Source of the DNA: DAOVFN01 sp964484305
GTDB taxonomy: Archaea; Aenigmatarchaeota; Aenigmatarchaeia; QMZP01
Direction: 5' to 3'
DNA: 64,000 nucleotides
NCBI GenBank assembly: GCA_964484305.1
Contig: CAZAEI010000001.1
Span: forward strand, 1 to 64,000
In this document: positions 7,257 through 13,761 of the stretch, piece by piece
Numbering within the stretch: the first letter of the stretch is position 1
Layout: each line of letters begins with the position of its first letter
Notes under the pieces: model-generated
Databases searched by the model: none
The model's input: only the letters and a program-made list of their open reading frames with translations
Told to the model about the DNA's origin: nothing
Made by a program: the position numbers and the translations under genes

Positions 7257-8102
7257 ATGCTGTATCTGAGAAAGACCTTCTGCTATGAGCATCCGCTTGA
7301 GGAAGCCCGGGTCTGCCTGGTGGGCATACCCTGGGACGGGACAGAGACAGGCATGCCTGTGAGGTTCGGGCCGTTGTTCATAAGGGGGGCCATAAGGGAG
7401 CTTCCGGGGTTCGACCCCGGGACAGGGAAGAACCCGTTCAGGGAAGTGAAGCTCACGGACCTCGGGGATGTGGAGGTTGTTCCGGGGAGCTGGGACCTTA
7501 CCGGAAGGGCCATAGCGGATACTGTAAAACACATCATGGAGGCCAGTCCCGGGGTCCTGCCTGTCTTCCTTGGGGGGGAGCACCTGATAACCCTTCCCGT
7601 GGTCGAGGGTCTTGCGGGGTTCCATAAAGGTCTTACCGTGGTCCAGGTGGATGCGCACAGGGACCTCATGCCAGAGTGGATGGGCAACCCATATTCTCAC
7701 ATAACGTGGGCGCATCATGCTGTAAGTAACAAAATGGTCAGGCTGGTCCAGATGGGGGTCAGGTCCTGGAACAAGGAGGAGGAGCCGCTGATAAGCAGGG
7801 TCAGGGAGAGCCTTGAGGGTGTTGAGGGGCCGGTCTACCTGAGCGTGGACATGGATGTGCTCGACCCGAGCCATGCCCCGGAGGTAGGGACGCCGGAGCC
7901 CGGGGGCATGAACCCCGAGGAACTCTTCAGGATTGTGAGGAGGGTCTCTGGGATGGGCCTCGTGGGAATGGACATTGTGGAGTGCGCCAGCCAGAGGGTC
8001 GGGACGCAGACTGCAAATCTCGCGGCCAGGGTGTTCAGGGAGATGCTGCTGGGCCTAGGGGCTGGCAAGGACCGAGAAGGTGGTGAGTATGAGAAGGGTT
8101 AA
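7257..8102 (+). CDS. Ureohydrolase (agmatinase/arginase family)
   Basis: 281 residues. The manganese-binding signatures are present: FLGGEH near residue 104, VDAHRDL (canonical DAHxD) near 126, and SVDMDVLDP followed by GTPEPGG near 200. These enzymes remove urea from agmatine, N1-aminopropylagmatine or related guanidines. The first motif reads GGEH instead of GGDH, a conservative change. The gene overlaps deoxyhypusine synthase and is in line with a PLP decarboxylase and aIF5A, so its job is most likely the supply of polyamine for hypusine formation. Agmatine versus aminopropylagmatine cannot be decided here. Confidence 0.88.
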   Translation: MLYLRKTFCYEHPLEEARVCLVGIPWDGTETGMPVRFGPLFIRGAIRELPGFDPGTGKNPFREVKLTDLGDVEVVPGSWDLTGRAIADTVKHIMEASPGVLPVFLGGEHLITLPVVEGLAGFHKGLTVVQVDAHRDLMPEWMGNPYSHITWAHHAVSNKMVRLVQMGVRSWNKEEEPLISRVRESLEGVEGPVYLSVDMDVLDPSHAPEVGTPEPGGMNPEELFRIVRRVSGMGLVGMDIVECASQRVGTQTANLAARVFREMLLGLGAGKDREGGEYEKG

Positions 8103-9030
8103 GGACATAAAATGGAGGGAGGGAATGCCTGCGTCAGAGCTTGTTGAGAGGCTCGGAAGCGTGGGCTTCCAGGGAGTCCTGCTCAGCAGGGCCGCTGACA
8201 TAATAGCTGACATGAAGAGGAACAGGGCAAGGATATACCTGAGCTTCACCTCCAACATGGTGACCTCGGGGCTGAGGGGCCTGTTTGCACAAATCATAAG
8301 GCTGGGCCTGGCGGATGTCGTGGTCACGACAACGGGTGGAATCGAGGAGGACATGATGAAGGCCATGGGGGAGGACTTCCTGATAGGCAGCTACAGGTCG
8401 GATGATGTTGGCCTCCATGAGAAGGGTATGAACAGGATAGGCAATCTCATGATAACCAATGAGAGCTATGCAAGGTTCGAGGACTATATCCAGCCAAGGC
8501 TTAGGAAGATATATGAAAAGAAGAAGAGGCTCTCTGTATCAGAGCTGCTCCGCGAGATTGGCCTCATGCTGGATGACGAGGATTCGATACTCTGCCAGGC
8601 AGCCAGGAAGGACGTGCCTGTTTTCTGTCCTGCCATAACAGACGGCTCCCTGGGCTTCCACCTGCATATGTTCCAGCAGGAGCATCCCGATTTCATGGTG
8701 GATGTCGTCAGGGACTTCTCGAGCCTGCTTGCCAGCAGCAGCTTTGATGACAAGAAGGGGGTGATAGCCCTGGGGGGTGGGGTCTCCAAGCACCACGCAA
8801 TATTCGGGATACTGCTCAATGGGGGGTGCGACTATGCTGTATACATGACGACATCCCGCTCATACTCGGGCAGCATGGGAGGGGCCACCCCGAGCGAGGG
8901 CAAGACTTGGGGGAAGGTCAAGGTCGATGCCAATGAGGTGAGTGTTACAGGTGATGTCAGCATCACATTCCCGCTGGCCATGGCGCGGGCCATGGATGTC
9001 ATGAAGGGGGAGGGACTTATAGATGGATAA
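8089..9030 (+). CDS. dys: Deoxyhypusine synthase
   Basis: About 313 residues. Transfers the aminobutyl group of spermidine to a lysine of aIF5A, using NAD. Family landmarks: LSFTSNMVTSGLRG near residue 50, DVVVTTTGGIEEDMMK, CPAITDGSLG, VIALGGGVSKHH, and the C-terminal TWGKVKVDAN, which holds the catalytic lysine, then SITFPL. The ATG at 8089 is chosen because GGTGGTGAG lies just upstream; two GTG codons earlier are possible. It overlaps the ureohydrolase by 14 bases and the decarboxylase by 8, indicating coupled translation. Confidence 0.95.
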   Translation: MRRVKDIKWREGMPASELVERLGSVGFQGVLLSRAADIIADMKRNRARIYLSFTSNMVTSGLRGLFAQIIRLGLADVVVTTTGGIEEDMMKAMGEDFLIGSYRSDDVGLHEKGMNRIGNLMITNESYARFEDYIQPRLRKIYEKKKRLSVSELLREIGLMLDDEDSILCQAARKDVPVFCPAITDGSLGFHLHMFQQEHPDFMVDVVRDFSSLLASSSFDDKKGVIALGGGVSKHHAIFGILLNGGCDYAVYMTTSRSYSGSMGGATPSEGKTWGKVKVDANEVSVTGDVSITFPLAMARAMDVMKGEGLIDG

Positions 9031-10048
9031 GGCAAGATTCGTCCTGAGCAGGTCCGGGGTCCTGGAGAGGTATGAATTTCTGAAGGGAATCTGCCCCAGG
9101 ATATCATACAGCATCAAGACCAACCCGGAGGTCGGGAGGGTCCTGGAGGAGGAGACAGACTGCTTCTTCAGCATCCACACGCCCGAGGGCCTCGAGTGGG
9201 TGAAGGACTATAAAAGGGTGTGGTTCCTGGCAGAGGCCCTTGACACGGAGGGCTTCTCCGGGCTTCTCGAGAGGGGCATAGAGAACTTTGTGATTGACAG
9301 CGAGCCTGACCTGGACATGTTCCTCAAGGCCATAGCGGGGGCCGGCGCAAGGGTGAACCTGCTCCTCAGGATGAGGTTCCAGGAGACCACTGTCTACAAG
9401 GGGAGGTATTTCCTGTTCGGAATGAACGCGGGGGCCATAAACAGACTCATACCCGAATTGAGAAGGAATGAAGGTATCAAAAAGCTGGGAATACACTTCC
9501 ACAGAAAGAGCCAGAACACGGGGAACTGGTCGCTCAGGTACATGCTGGAGGAGATGCTCTCAGGGGAGACCCTGGAGGCAATCGATGTGGTTAATATAGG
9601 CGGGGGAATCCCTGTAGCGTACAGGAACACGAATGACAGCAACCTTGATTACATTTTGAAAAAGATATCTGAGGTAAGGGAATGGATCGAGTCCAAGGGT
9701 ATAGAGATGATGATTGAGCCCGGAAGGCCGCTCTCTGCCCCGGGCGTCAGGCTCGAGACGTTCATCACGTCTGTAGACAGCAGGAACATAACAGTGAACT
9801 GCTCTGTCTACAATTCCTCCATGGACACCATAATCGTTCCCCACAAGCTCCTGGTGGATGGCGAGGGAGAGGGAGAGTCCTATGTCATCAAGGGGTGCAC
9901 CCCCTGCTCCATGGACATCTTCAGGTATGACGTCAAGCTCAAGAATCCGAGGGTCGGCGACAGGCTGGTCTTTCTCAATGCAGGGGCCTATAATTTCGCG
10001 AGCAGCTTCTGCAACCTCGAGAGGCCGGAGACGGTCATTGTGGACTGA
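9023..10048 (+). CDS. PLP-dependent decarboxylase, Orn/DAP/Arg fold type III family
   Basis: 341 residues. Alanine-racemase-like barrel with the PLP lysine in SYSIKTNPE (near residue 32), then GIHFHRKSQ, VVNIGGGIPV (phosphate-binding glycines), MIEPGRPL, and the C-terminal GCTPCSMD, equivalent to the catalytic cysteine/aspartate motif, ending AGAYNFAS. Family members decarboxylate ornithine, diaminopimelate, arginine or carboxy(nor)spermidine. The substrate is not readable, but its place between deoxyhypusine synthase and aIF5A points to polyamine synthesis, for example carboxyspermidine or a related compound. It is shorter than classical ornithine decarboxylases, as carboxynorspermidine decarboxylases are. 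Confidence 0.85.
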   Translation: MDKARFVLSRSGVLERYEFLKGICPRISYSIKTNPEVGRVLEEETDCFFSIHTPEGLEWVKDYKRVWFLAEALDTEGFSGLLERGIENFVIDSEPDLDMFLKAIAGAGARVNLLLRMRFQETTVYKGRYFLFGMNAGAINRLIPELRRNEGIKKLGIHFHRKSQNTGNWSLRYMLEEMLSGETLEAIDVVNIGGGIPVAYRNTNDSNLDYILKKISEVREWIESKGIEMMIEPGRPLSAPGVRLETFITSVDSRNITVNCSVYNSSMDTIIVPHKLLVDGEGEGESYVIKGCTPCSMDIFRYDVKLKNPRVGDRLVFLNAGAYNFASSFCNLERPETVIVD

Positions 10049-10053
10049 CAGCA

Positions 10054-10060
10054 TTTAAAT
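10054..10060 (+). promoter_or_regulatory. TATA box of aIF5A
   Basis: TTTAAAT, 24 bases ahead of the aIF5A ATG, gives this gene its own promoter in addition to any read-through from the decarboxylase that ends just upstream. The spacing predicts a leaderless mRNA. Confidence 0.55.
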
Positions 10061-10083
10061 GTCGGGGTTCCTATTATCTTGTA

Positions 10084-10482
10084 ATGGCAACCACGACGAG
10101 CACCATGAGGAACGCGAAGCCTGGTTCTTACATTGTAGTGGACGGCGAGGCCTGCAAGGTCAGCTCCATGACCAAGTCCAAGCCCGGAAAGCACGGGGCA
10201 GCCAAGGTCAGGCTCGAGGCCGTGGGCCTCTTTGATGGCAAGAAGAGGGCTGTCATGAAGCCCGCTGACGCCCCGGTGGACATGCCCATAATAGACAAGA
10301 GGAAGGCCCAGGTCATCTCCATATCAGGGAGCATCGTCCAGCTCATGGACCTCGAGAGCTACGATACCTTTGAGACGAGCATACCCGAGGAGTTCAAATC
10401 AAGGCTCACCCCGGGCTCAGAGGGAACGGAAGTCGTGTACTGGACGTTCGAGAGGCACATCCTGATAAAGGAAGTCAGGTAG
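10084..10482 (+). CDS. eif5a: Translation factor aIF5A (hypusine-containing)
   Basis: 132 residues. Contains the hypusination loop KSKPGKHGAAK near residue 37, whose central lysine is the substrate of deoxyhypusine synthase, and the two-domain layout (SH3-like N-terminus, OB-fold C-terminus ending YWTFERHILIKEVR). It helps the ribosome through difficult peptide bonds. The gene sits directly downstream of the synthase and the putative polyamine enzymes, so substrate and modifying enzymes are grouped. It ends two bases before the convergent ArsR-type gene. Confidence 0.95.
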   Translation: MATTTSTMRNAKPGSYIVVDGEACKVSSMTKSKPGKHGAAKVRLEAVGLFDGKKRAVMKPADAPVDMPIIDKRKAQVISISGSIVQLMDLESYDTFETSIPEEFKSRLTPGSEGTEVVYWTFERHILIKEVR

Positions 10483-10484
10483 GC

Positions 10485-10859
10485 CTAGCTTTTCTTTAGG
10501 AGCCTGTCAATCTTCTCTTCTATCCTGTCCATTCTTTCGCTCAGGTCCTTCCAGGCATCCATGACTATCTCATGCGGGGGTTTCGGGTGCATCCCCAACG
10601 GGAGCGGCTTCCTTTCCCTGAGGAACCTGAGGATCTCCCTGTTCTTGAGGAAGTAATACTTCTTGCCCCCCATCAACTTACCTTCAACCAGGCCTATCTC
10701 GGCCAGGAGTGTCAGGTGGAAGTCAATGGTCTGGGGTTTCTTGTCAAGCTCCTGCGCAATCTCTGTCAGATACTTTTCCTTCTCGCCGATGCTGAGCAGT
10801 ATGCTGCGCCTGATTTCGCTGGCAAGTGCCTTATGCACGATATCCTCGAATAGCGGCAT
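10485..10859 (-). CDS. ArsR-like winged-helix transcriptional regulator
   Basis: 124 residues. A winged helix occupies residues 1-75: EIRRSILLSIG, then YLTEIAQELDKKPQTIDFHLTLLAEIGLVEGKLMGGKKYYFL, a typical ArsR/HTH_20 recognition helix and wing. The C-terminus (about 95-124) is a short coiled coil (LSERMDRIEEKIDRLLKK) likely to dimerise. No metal-binding cysteines are seen. It is divergent from two small genes, and an inverted repeat overlaps both promoters, so autoregulation and control of the small genes are likely. Confidence 0.8.
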   Translation of the reverse strand: MPLFEDIVHKALASEIRRSILLSIGEKEKYLTEIAQELDKKPQTIDFHLTLLAEIGLVEGKLMGGKKYYFLKNREILRFLRERKPLPLGMHPKPPHEIVMDAWKDLSERMDRIEEKIDRLLKKS

Positions 10860-10883
10860 GCTTAATTTTCGGTTTTTATATTA

Positions 10884-10924
10884 AAATGTTTACTTTCTTC
10901 TTTTCTAGAATAACAGAAACATTT
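10884..10924. promoter_or_regulatory. Inverted repeat between divergent promoters (candidate operator)
   Basis: AAATGTTT (10884-10891) and AAACATTT (10917-10924) form an inverted repeat with a 25-base centre. One arm overlaps an AT-rich box that could serve the minus-strand ArsR-type gene and the other overlaps the CATTTAAATACC box of the plus-strand small genes. A dimeric winged-helix protein bound here would block both promoters. Confidence 0.5.
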
Positions 10925-10978
10925 AAATACCTTCGTGTTTAATAATTTCATAGGAAACTAGAAACAGGAGGTGAGAAC

Positions 10979-11164
10979 ATGCCACCGCACGAGAGAAGGG
11001 GATTCAGTGCCCTTGTAATCGGCCTCACTACATCATCACTGATAACGGTATTTATTGCAAGCTTCATGAACTCGGCAGAAATACCAATAACTACCATACT
11101 GCCGACATCCGCTCCCATATGGATGGGTCTTGCCACGATGTTGTTCATGCTCTTAAAGGAATAA
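10979..11164 (+). CDS. Small membrane protein of unknown function
   Basis: 61 residues. MPPHERRGFSALVIG is followed by two hydrophobic stretches (about 11-29 and 42-58) split by a polar turn with prolines. It is preceded by AGGAGGTGAG, an unusually strong ribosome binding site for this genome, and a CATTTAAATACC promoter box at about 10919-10930. It forms a pair with the next gene. I recognise no family. The strong translation signals and the divergent regulator argue that it is real and regulated. Confidence 0.6.
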   Translation: MPPHERRGFSALVIGLTTSSLITVFIASFMNSAEIPITTILPTSAPIWMGLATMLFMLLKE

Positions 11165-11176
11165 GGAGGTGATATA

Positions 11177-11377
11177 ATGGGGGAAAGGCCTTCTGTGAGG
11201 GAATACTATGCAACGTATTATGCAGAGTATCTTCCTGTGCCTTGCCCGGGATGCAGTCCTCTCTACAGGGCAGGACACGAAAAACTGATAAGAGACATGC
11301 ACGAAGAGAACTGGGGAGAGGCCTATGACCTGGGTATAGAACTCTATGAAATGTGGGGAAGAGGACTTCTGCGATAG
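11177..11377 (+). CDS. Small acidic protein with CPGC motif, unknown function
   Basis: 66 residues. Tyrosine-rich start (VREYYATYYAEYLP), a CPGC motif near residue 23, then a helical acidic region. Preceded by AAGGAGGTGATAT, again a very strong ribosome binding site, 12 bases after the membrane-protein gene. The two cysteines could bind a metal or form a redox pair. No family is recognised. It probably works with the membrane protein upstream. Confidence 0.6.
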   Translation: MGERPSVREYYATYYAEYLPVPCPGCSPLYRAGHEKLIRDMHEENWGEAYDLGIELYEMWGRGLLR

Positions 11378-11379
11378 TT

Positions 11380-11399
11380 GGATAAGGGGCCCCTTATCC
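11380..11399. terminator. Perfect 20-base palindrome between convergent genes
   Basis: GGATAAGGGGCCCCTTATCC is a perfect palindrome placed 2 bases after the stop of the small CPGC protein and just past the end of the convergent tRNA thiolase gene. In RNA it would form a hairpin from either strand, suggesting a bidirectional terminator or 3'-end stabiliser. Confidence 0.5.
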
Positions 11400-11404
11400 A
11401 TTCT

Positions 11405-12385
11405 TTACCTCCACAGTTCGCAGGCCTTGCAGAGCTCCCTGGAGGAGGGCTCGCCGCATTTCCTGCACATCAAAATCCTCCCGCCCGAGGCCTTCTGTGC
11501 GTACTGCTTCTCGGCAACCCTCTTGATGCAGGGATTGAGTTTGTCAAAGGTCTCCAGAATGTTGAACTTTATCCCCGGGTGATTCAGCTCGAGCCTGTTT
11601 ATGAAACCCCTGGCCTCGAAGCGGATTCCCCCCGCATGGGGGCAGTGGCCTTCGAGTATGTCAAAACCCCTGAGGTAGGCATAAAGGGCTGACTCCCGCT
11701 CAGGTATCACCCTGAGGGGTTTTATCCTGGGGATGAAGAGCCGGCCACGCCTCTTCTGGGTGGACCAAGCTGTCACGGCCTCCATGCGGCCTGCCCTGGC
11801 CAAATCCCCGCGGATGTAGTTGAGCATGGCTGCCTGGACCTCGTCATCGAGGTTGTGCCCCAGGCATATCCTGGTGGCCCCGAGCTCCCTGGCCTTCTTG
11901 TTGAGAAGGTATCGGCGGCCAACGCCGCAGTAGGTGCATACCTCCTGTATGGGCTGGCCGGGCTTACTTCCAAAGAACTTGATTCTTTTGGCTATCTGGT
12001 CGGTTGTCTTTCCGAACTCCTCCCTGAAGGAGAAGACATGGTGGGGGATTCCCAGCTTTTTGGCAAAGGCCCTGGCCCTCCTGATGTTCTCGGTCCTGTA
12101 GGGCCTCACTCCCTCGTCGATGGTTATGGCCAGCAACTTCACGTCAGGCCACTTGCCAAAGACCTTGTGGATCAGGTATGCAGCATTGGTGGAGTCCTTG
12201 CCGCCTGACATGGCCAGGGCGACGACGTCACCCTTCCTGACCATGTTGTGTTTCCTCACGGTCCTCTTGACCCTGCTCTCTATGGAGCGGATGAAGCACT
12301 CCCTGCAGAGGGAGGTTCCCTCATACTTCCTGAAGTAGACAGCCCTGCGGCCACACCTGCACTTAACGGGGCTTTCCCTGTTCAT
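11405..12385 (-). CDS. ttuA: tRNA 2-thiolation protein, TtuA/NcsA family
   Basis: 326 residues. An N-terminal zinc ribbon (CRCG ... CREC), then the PP-loop ATPase motif ALAMSGGKDS near residue 60, CTYCGVGRR and a later GHCPHAGG that supply three cysteines for an iron-sulfur cluster, RICLGHNLDDEVQAAMLNY, and a C-terminal zinc ribbon (CRKCG ... CKAC). This architecture matches TtuA/NcsA enzymes, which adenylate and thiolate uridine of tRNA (position 54 or 34) with sulfur from a ubiquitin-like carrier. Such a carrier gene is directly upstream, 1 base apart. Which uridine is modified cannot be told from the sequence. Confidence 0.9.
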   Translation of the reverse strand: MNRESPVKCRCGRRAVYFRKYEGTSLCRECFIRSIESRVKRTVRKHNMVRKGDVVALAMSGGKDSTNAAYLIHKVFGKWPDVKLLAITIDEGVRPYRTENIRRARAFAKKLGIPHHVFSFREEFGKTTDQIAKRIKFFGSKPGQPIQEVCTYCGVGRRYLLNKKARELGATRICLGHNLDDEVQAAMLNYIRGDLARAGRMEAVTAWSTQKRRGRLFIPRIKPLRVIPERESALYAYLRGFDILEGHCPHAGGIRFEARGFINRLELNHPGIKFNILETFDKLNPCIKRVAEKQYAQKASGGRILMCRKCGEPSSRELCKACELWR

Positions 12386-12386
12386 G

Positions 12387-12599
12387 CTAACCCCTTGATG
12401 TTATCTCCAGGAGCTCGAGCCTGTCTCCCTTCCTGACCCTCTCGGTGTCCGGCACGAACTCGCTGTTGAGCTTTACAAGGACTTCCTGTGGGTTCATGTT
12501 CATTTCAGTGATTATCCCCTCGATGGTGGAGGCCCTGGCCTTGAAGGTCTTTGTTGTTGGTTTGTTTCTTCCCCTGAGGGTCACCCTAATATGGGGCAT
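12387..12599 (-). CDS. ThiS/MoaD/SAMP-like sulfur carrier protein
   Basis: 70 residues from the ATG at 12599. Beta-grasp pattern: IRVTLRGRNKPTTKTFKA, IEGIITEMNMNPQEVLVKLNSEFVPDTERVRKGDRLELLEI. The C-terminus is TSRG, with only one final glycine instead of the usual GG. The start is chosen because a TTTTTAAG box on this strand lies 26 bases ahead (leaderless) and the longer frame has no promoter room. The partner is the TtuA-like enzyme immediately downstream, to which it probably delivers thiocarboxylate sulfur. Confidence 0.8.
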   Translation of the reverse strand: MPHIRVTLRGRNKPTTKTFKARASTIEGIITEMNMNPQEVLVKLNSEFVPDTERVRKGDRLELLEITSRG

Positions 12600-12632
12600 G
12601 CTTTTAAATTGCCCCATCAACTTAAAAACAAT

Positions 12633-12729
12633 CGGTACATGCTGACCGAGCTGATATATCCGTGGTCAGATTGTGCAAGAGCACATGCTGGCTCAACCAA
12701 TATAACAGTAGCCAGATGTTACAGGAAAT
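12633..12729 (+). repeat. Tandem hairpin modules in the 5' leader of tRNA-Ser(CGA)
   Basis: Two units precede the tRNA: GTACATG then a CTGACC/GGTCAG hairpin, and GCACATG then a CTGGCT/AGCCAG hairpin whose loop contains AACCAATA. The linker between them reads ATT-GTGC-AAGA-GCAC-ATG, itself a 4-bp mini-stem flanked by three-base bulges, reminiscent of a bulge-helix-bulge processing site. A third ATG directly abuts the tRNA acceptor stem. The same module recurs in the leader of tRNA-Ser(GCT) and within tRNA introns. Confidence 0.55.
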
Positions 12730-13007
12730 GCCGGGGTGGCGGAACGGCTAGCACAGCGACCCAAGAGTACATGCAGGCGGTGAAGCCGCCTGATTGAAGG
12801 TCCGTGCCCGGAGAACGCGCCAGCCTCGAGAGCTGGTGTCCGAAAGGACTTGCAGGTTCAAATAAACCCTTTTCAAAAAAGGTTTAAGCCAAAAGGAGCT
12901 GCCCACTCGAGTACATGCCGACCCGTCCTGTCGCAAGGGGGGTCGGACGGGAAAGTACTCTCGGGGCAGCTTCCACGAAAGAGGTTTGGTAAGTCCTGTC
13001 CCCGGCG
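12730..13007 (+). tRNA. tRNA-Ser (anticodon CGA) with two introns
   Basis: Class II tRNA. Acceptor GCCGGGG/CCCCGGC with discriminator G (13007), anticodon stem CCAGC/GCTGG with loop CTCGAGA (CGA), and a long variable arm around GTCCGAAAGGAC. The first intron (about 64 bases, near 12752-12815) lies in the D-arm and contains the module GTACATG plus a CAGGCGG/CCGCCTG hairpin. The second (about 131 bases, near 12863-12993) is in the T-loop after TTCAAA. It starts with an AACC/GGTT hairpin, has AAAAGGAG and CTTCC like the Ala(CGC) and Glu introns, and carries another GTACATG hairpin in its centre. The 3' end is duplicated 93 bases downstream. Confidence 0.9.
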
Positions 13008-13010
13008 CTT

Positions 13011-13103
13011 ATTTTTCTGCTAATATGCAGAATTTGCATGTTGCTCCCCCGCTTGCGACCTGCGGAAGCGTCTGTAAGCGGGGAAGTCCTGTCCCCGGCG
13101 CTT
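13011..13103 (+). repeat. Duplicated tRNA-Ser 3' end with an intervening hairpin
   Basis: The 20 bases AAGTCCTGTCCCCGGCGCTT that end tRNA-Ser(CGA) at 12991-13010 occur again, identically, at 13084-13103. The segment between can fold around CCCCGCTT...AAGCGGGG. This may be a relic of an insertion into the tRNA 3' end, a second 3' exon, or the scar of an intron copy. Confidence 0.65.
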
Positions 13104-13113
13104 TCAGAAACAG

Positions 13114-13674
13114 TTATCTGAGAATTCTGGGTTTCTTCCCTGTTAAATCGATTACACTGGAGAGCGGTCTGTTGAGGATGTCGTCATGAATGGCTATCTC
13201 GACATTGCGCTCTATGCCTGAGGGCACGCCTTGGGTGCTCCAGACAGGGACCTCGCCGGACATGTTTGCCGAGGTTGTGACAAAGGGGATTCCCGCCTCC
13301 TGGACAACCCCTGTAAAGGGATGCCTTGGAATCCTTATCCCCAGGGTGCGCACAGAGACCTGCTCGCACACTGCCTTTTCCTTCATCCTGAATATAAGTG
13401 TGTAGGGCCCTGGAAGCCTTCTGAGGTATCCGGGCCGCGTCACCCTGAGTTTCTCCCTTATCCATTCCTTGGATGGGGCTATGACAGAGAATGGGTGGCT
13501 GGTGGTCTTGATTGTCCTTATCCTCTTGACAGCGACAGGGTTGGATGCGTCGCAGCCCAGGCCGTAGACTGTGTCAGTGGGGTAGAGGAAGACCCTACCC
13601 TCAAGCATCGAAACCACGACCTCGCGCCTCGTCCTATCATTCTCCAGGACATCTTGAAGCTGGATGGTCTTCAT
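13114..13674 (-). CDS. Threonylcarbamoyl-AMP synthase (Sua5/YrdC family)
   Basis: 186 residues, a single YrdC domain without the C-terminal Sua5 domain. Motifs: FLYPTDTVYGLGCDA near residue 30, RRLPGPYTLIF, RTLGIRIPRHP, and FVTTSANMSG. It makes threonylcarbamoyl-adenylate from threonine, bicarbonate and ATP for t6A37 of ANN-decoding tRNAs. The usual KxR motif after the first motif reads IRTIKTTSHP here, slightly altered. It lies among tRNA genes and the thiolation pair, in keeping with a tRNA-modification neighbourhood. Confidence 0.9.
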   Translation of the reverse strand: MKTIQLQDVLENDRTRREVVVSMLEGRVFLYPTDTVYGLGCDASNPVAVKRIRTIKTTSHPFSVIAPSKEWIREKLRVTRPGYLRRLPGPYTLIFRMKEKAVCEQVSVRTLGIRIPRHPFTGVVQEAGIPFVTTSANMSGEVPVWSTQGVPSGIERNVEIAIHDDILNRPLSSVIDLTGKKPRILR

Positions 13675-13761
13675 GATTATTCTTCTCCCTCATTGAATAT
13701 AAATGGTCAAGCCTGTTCAGGTCCTGCATGTCTTTTATTTGGGGAACGGTAAATATTAACC

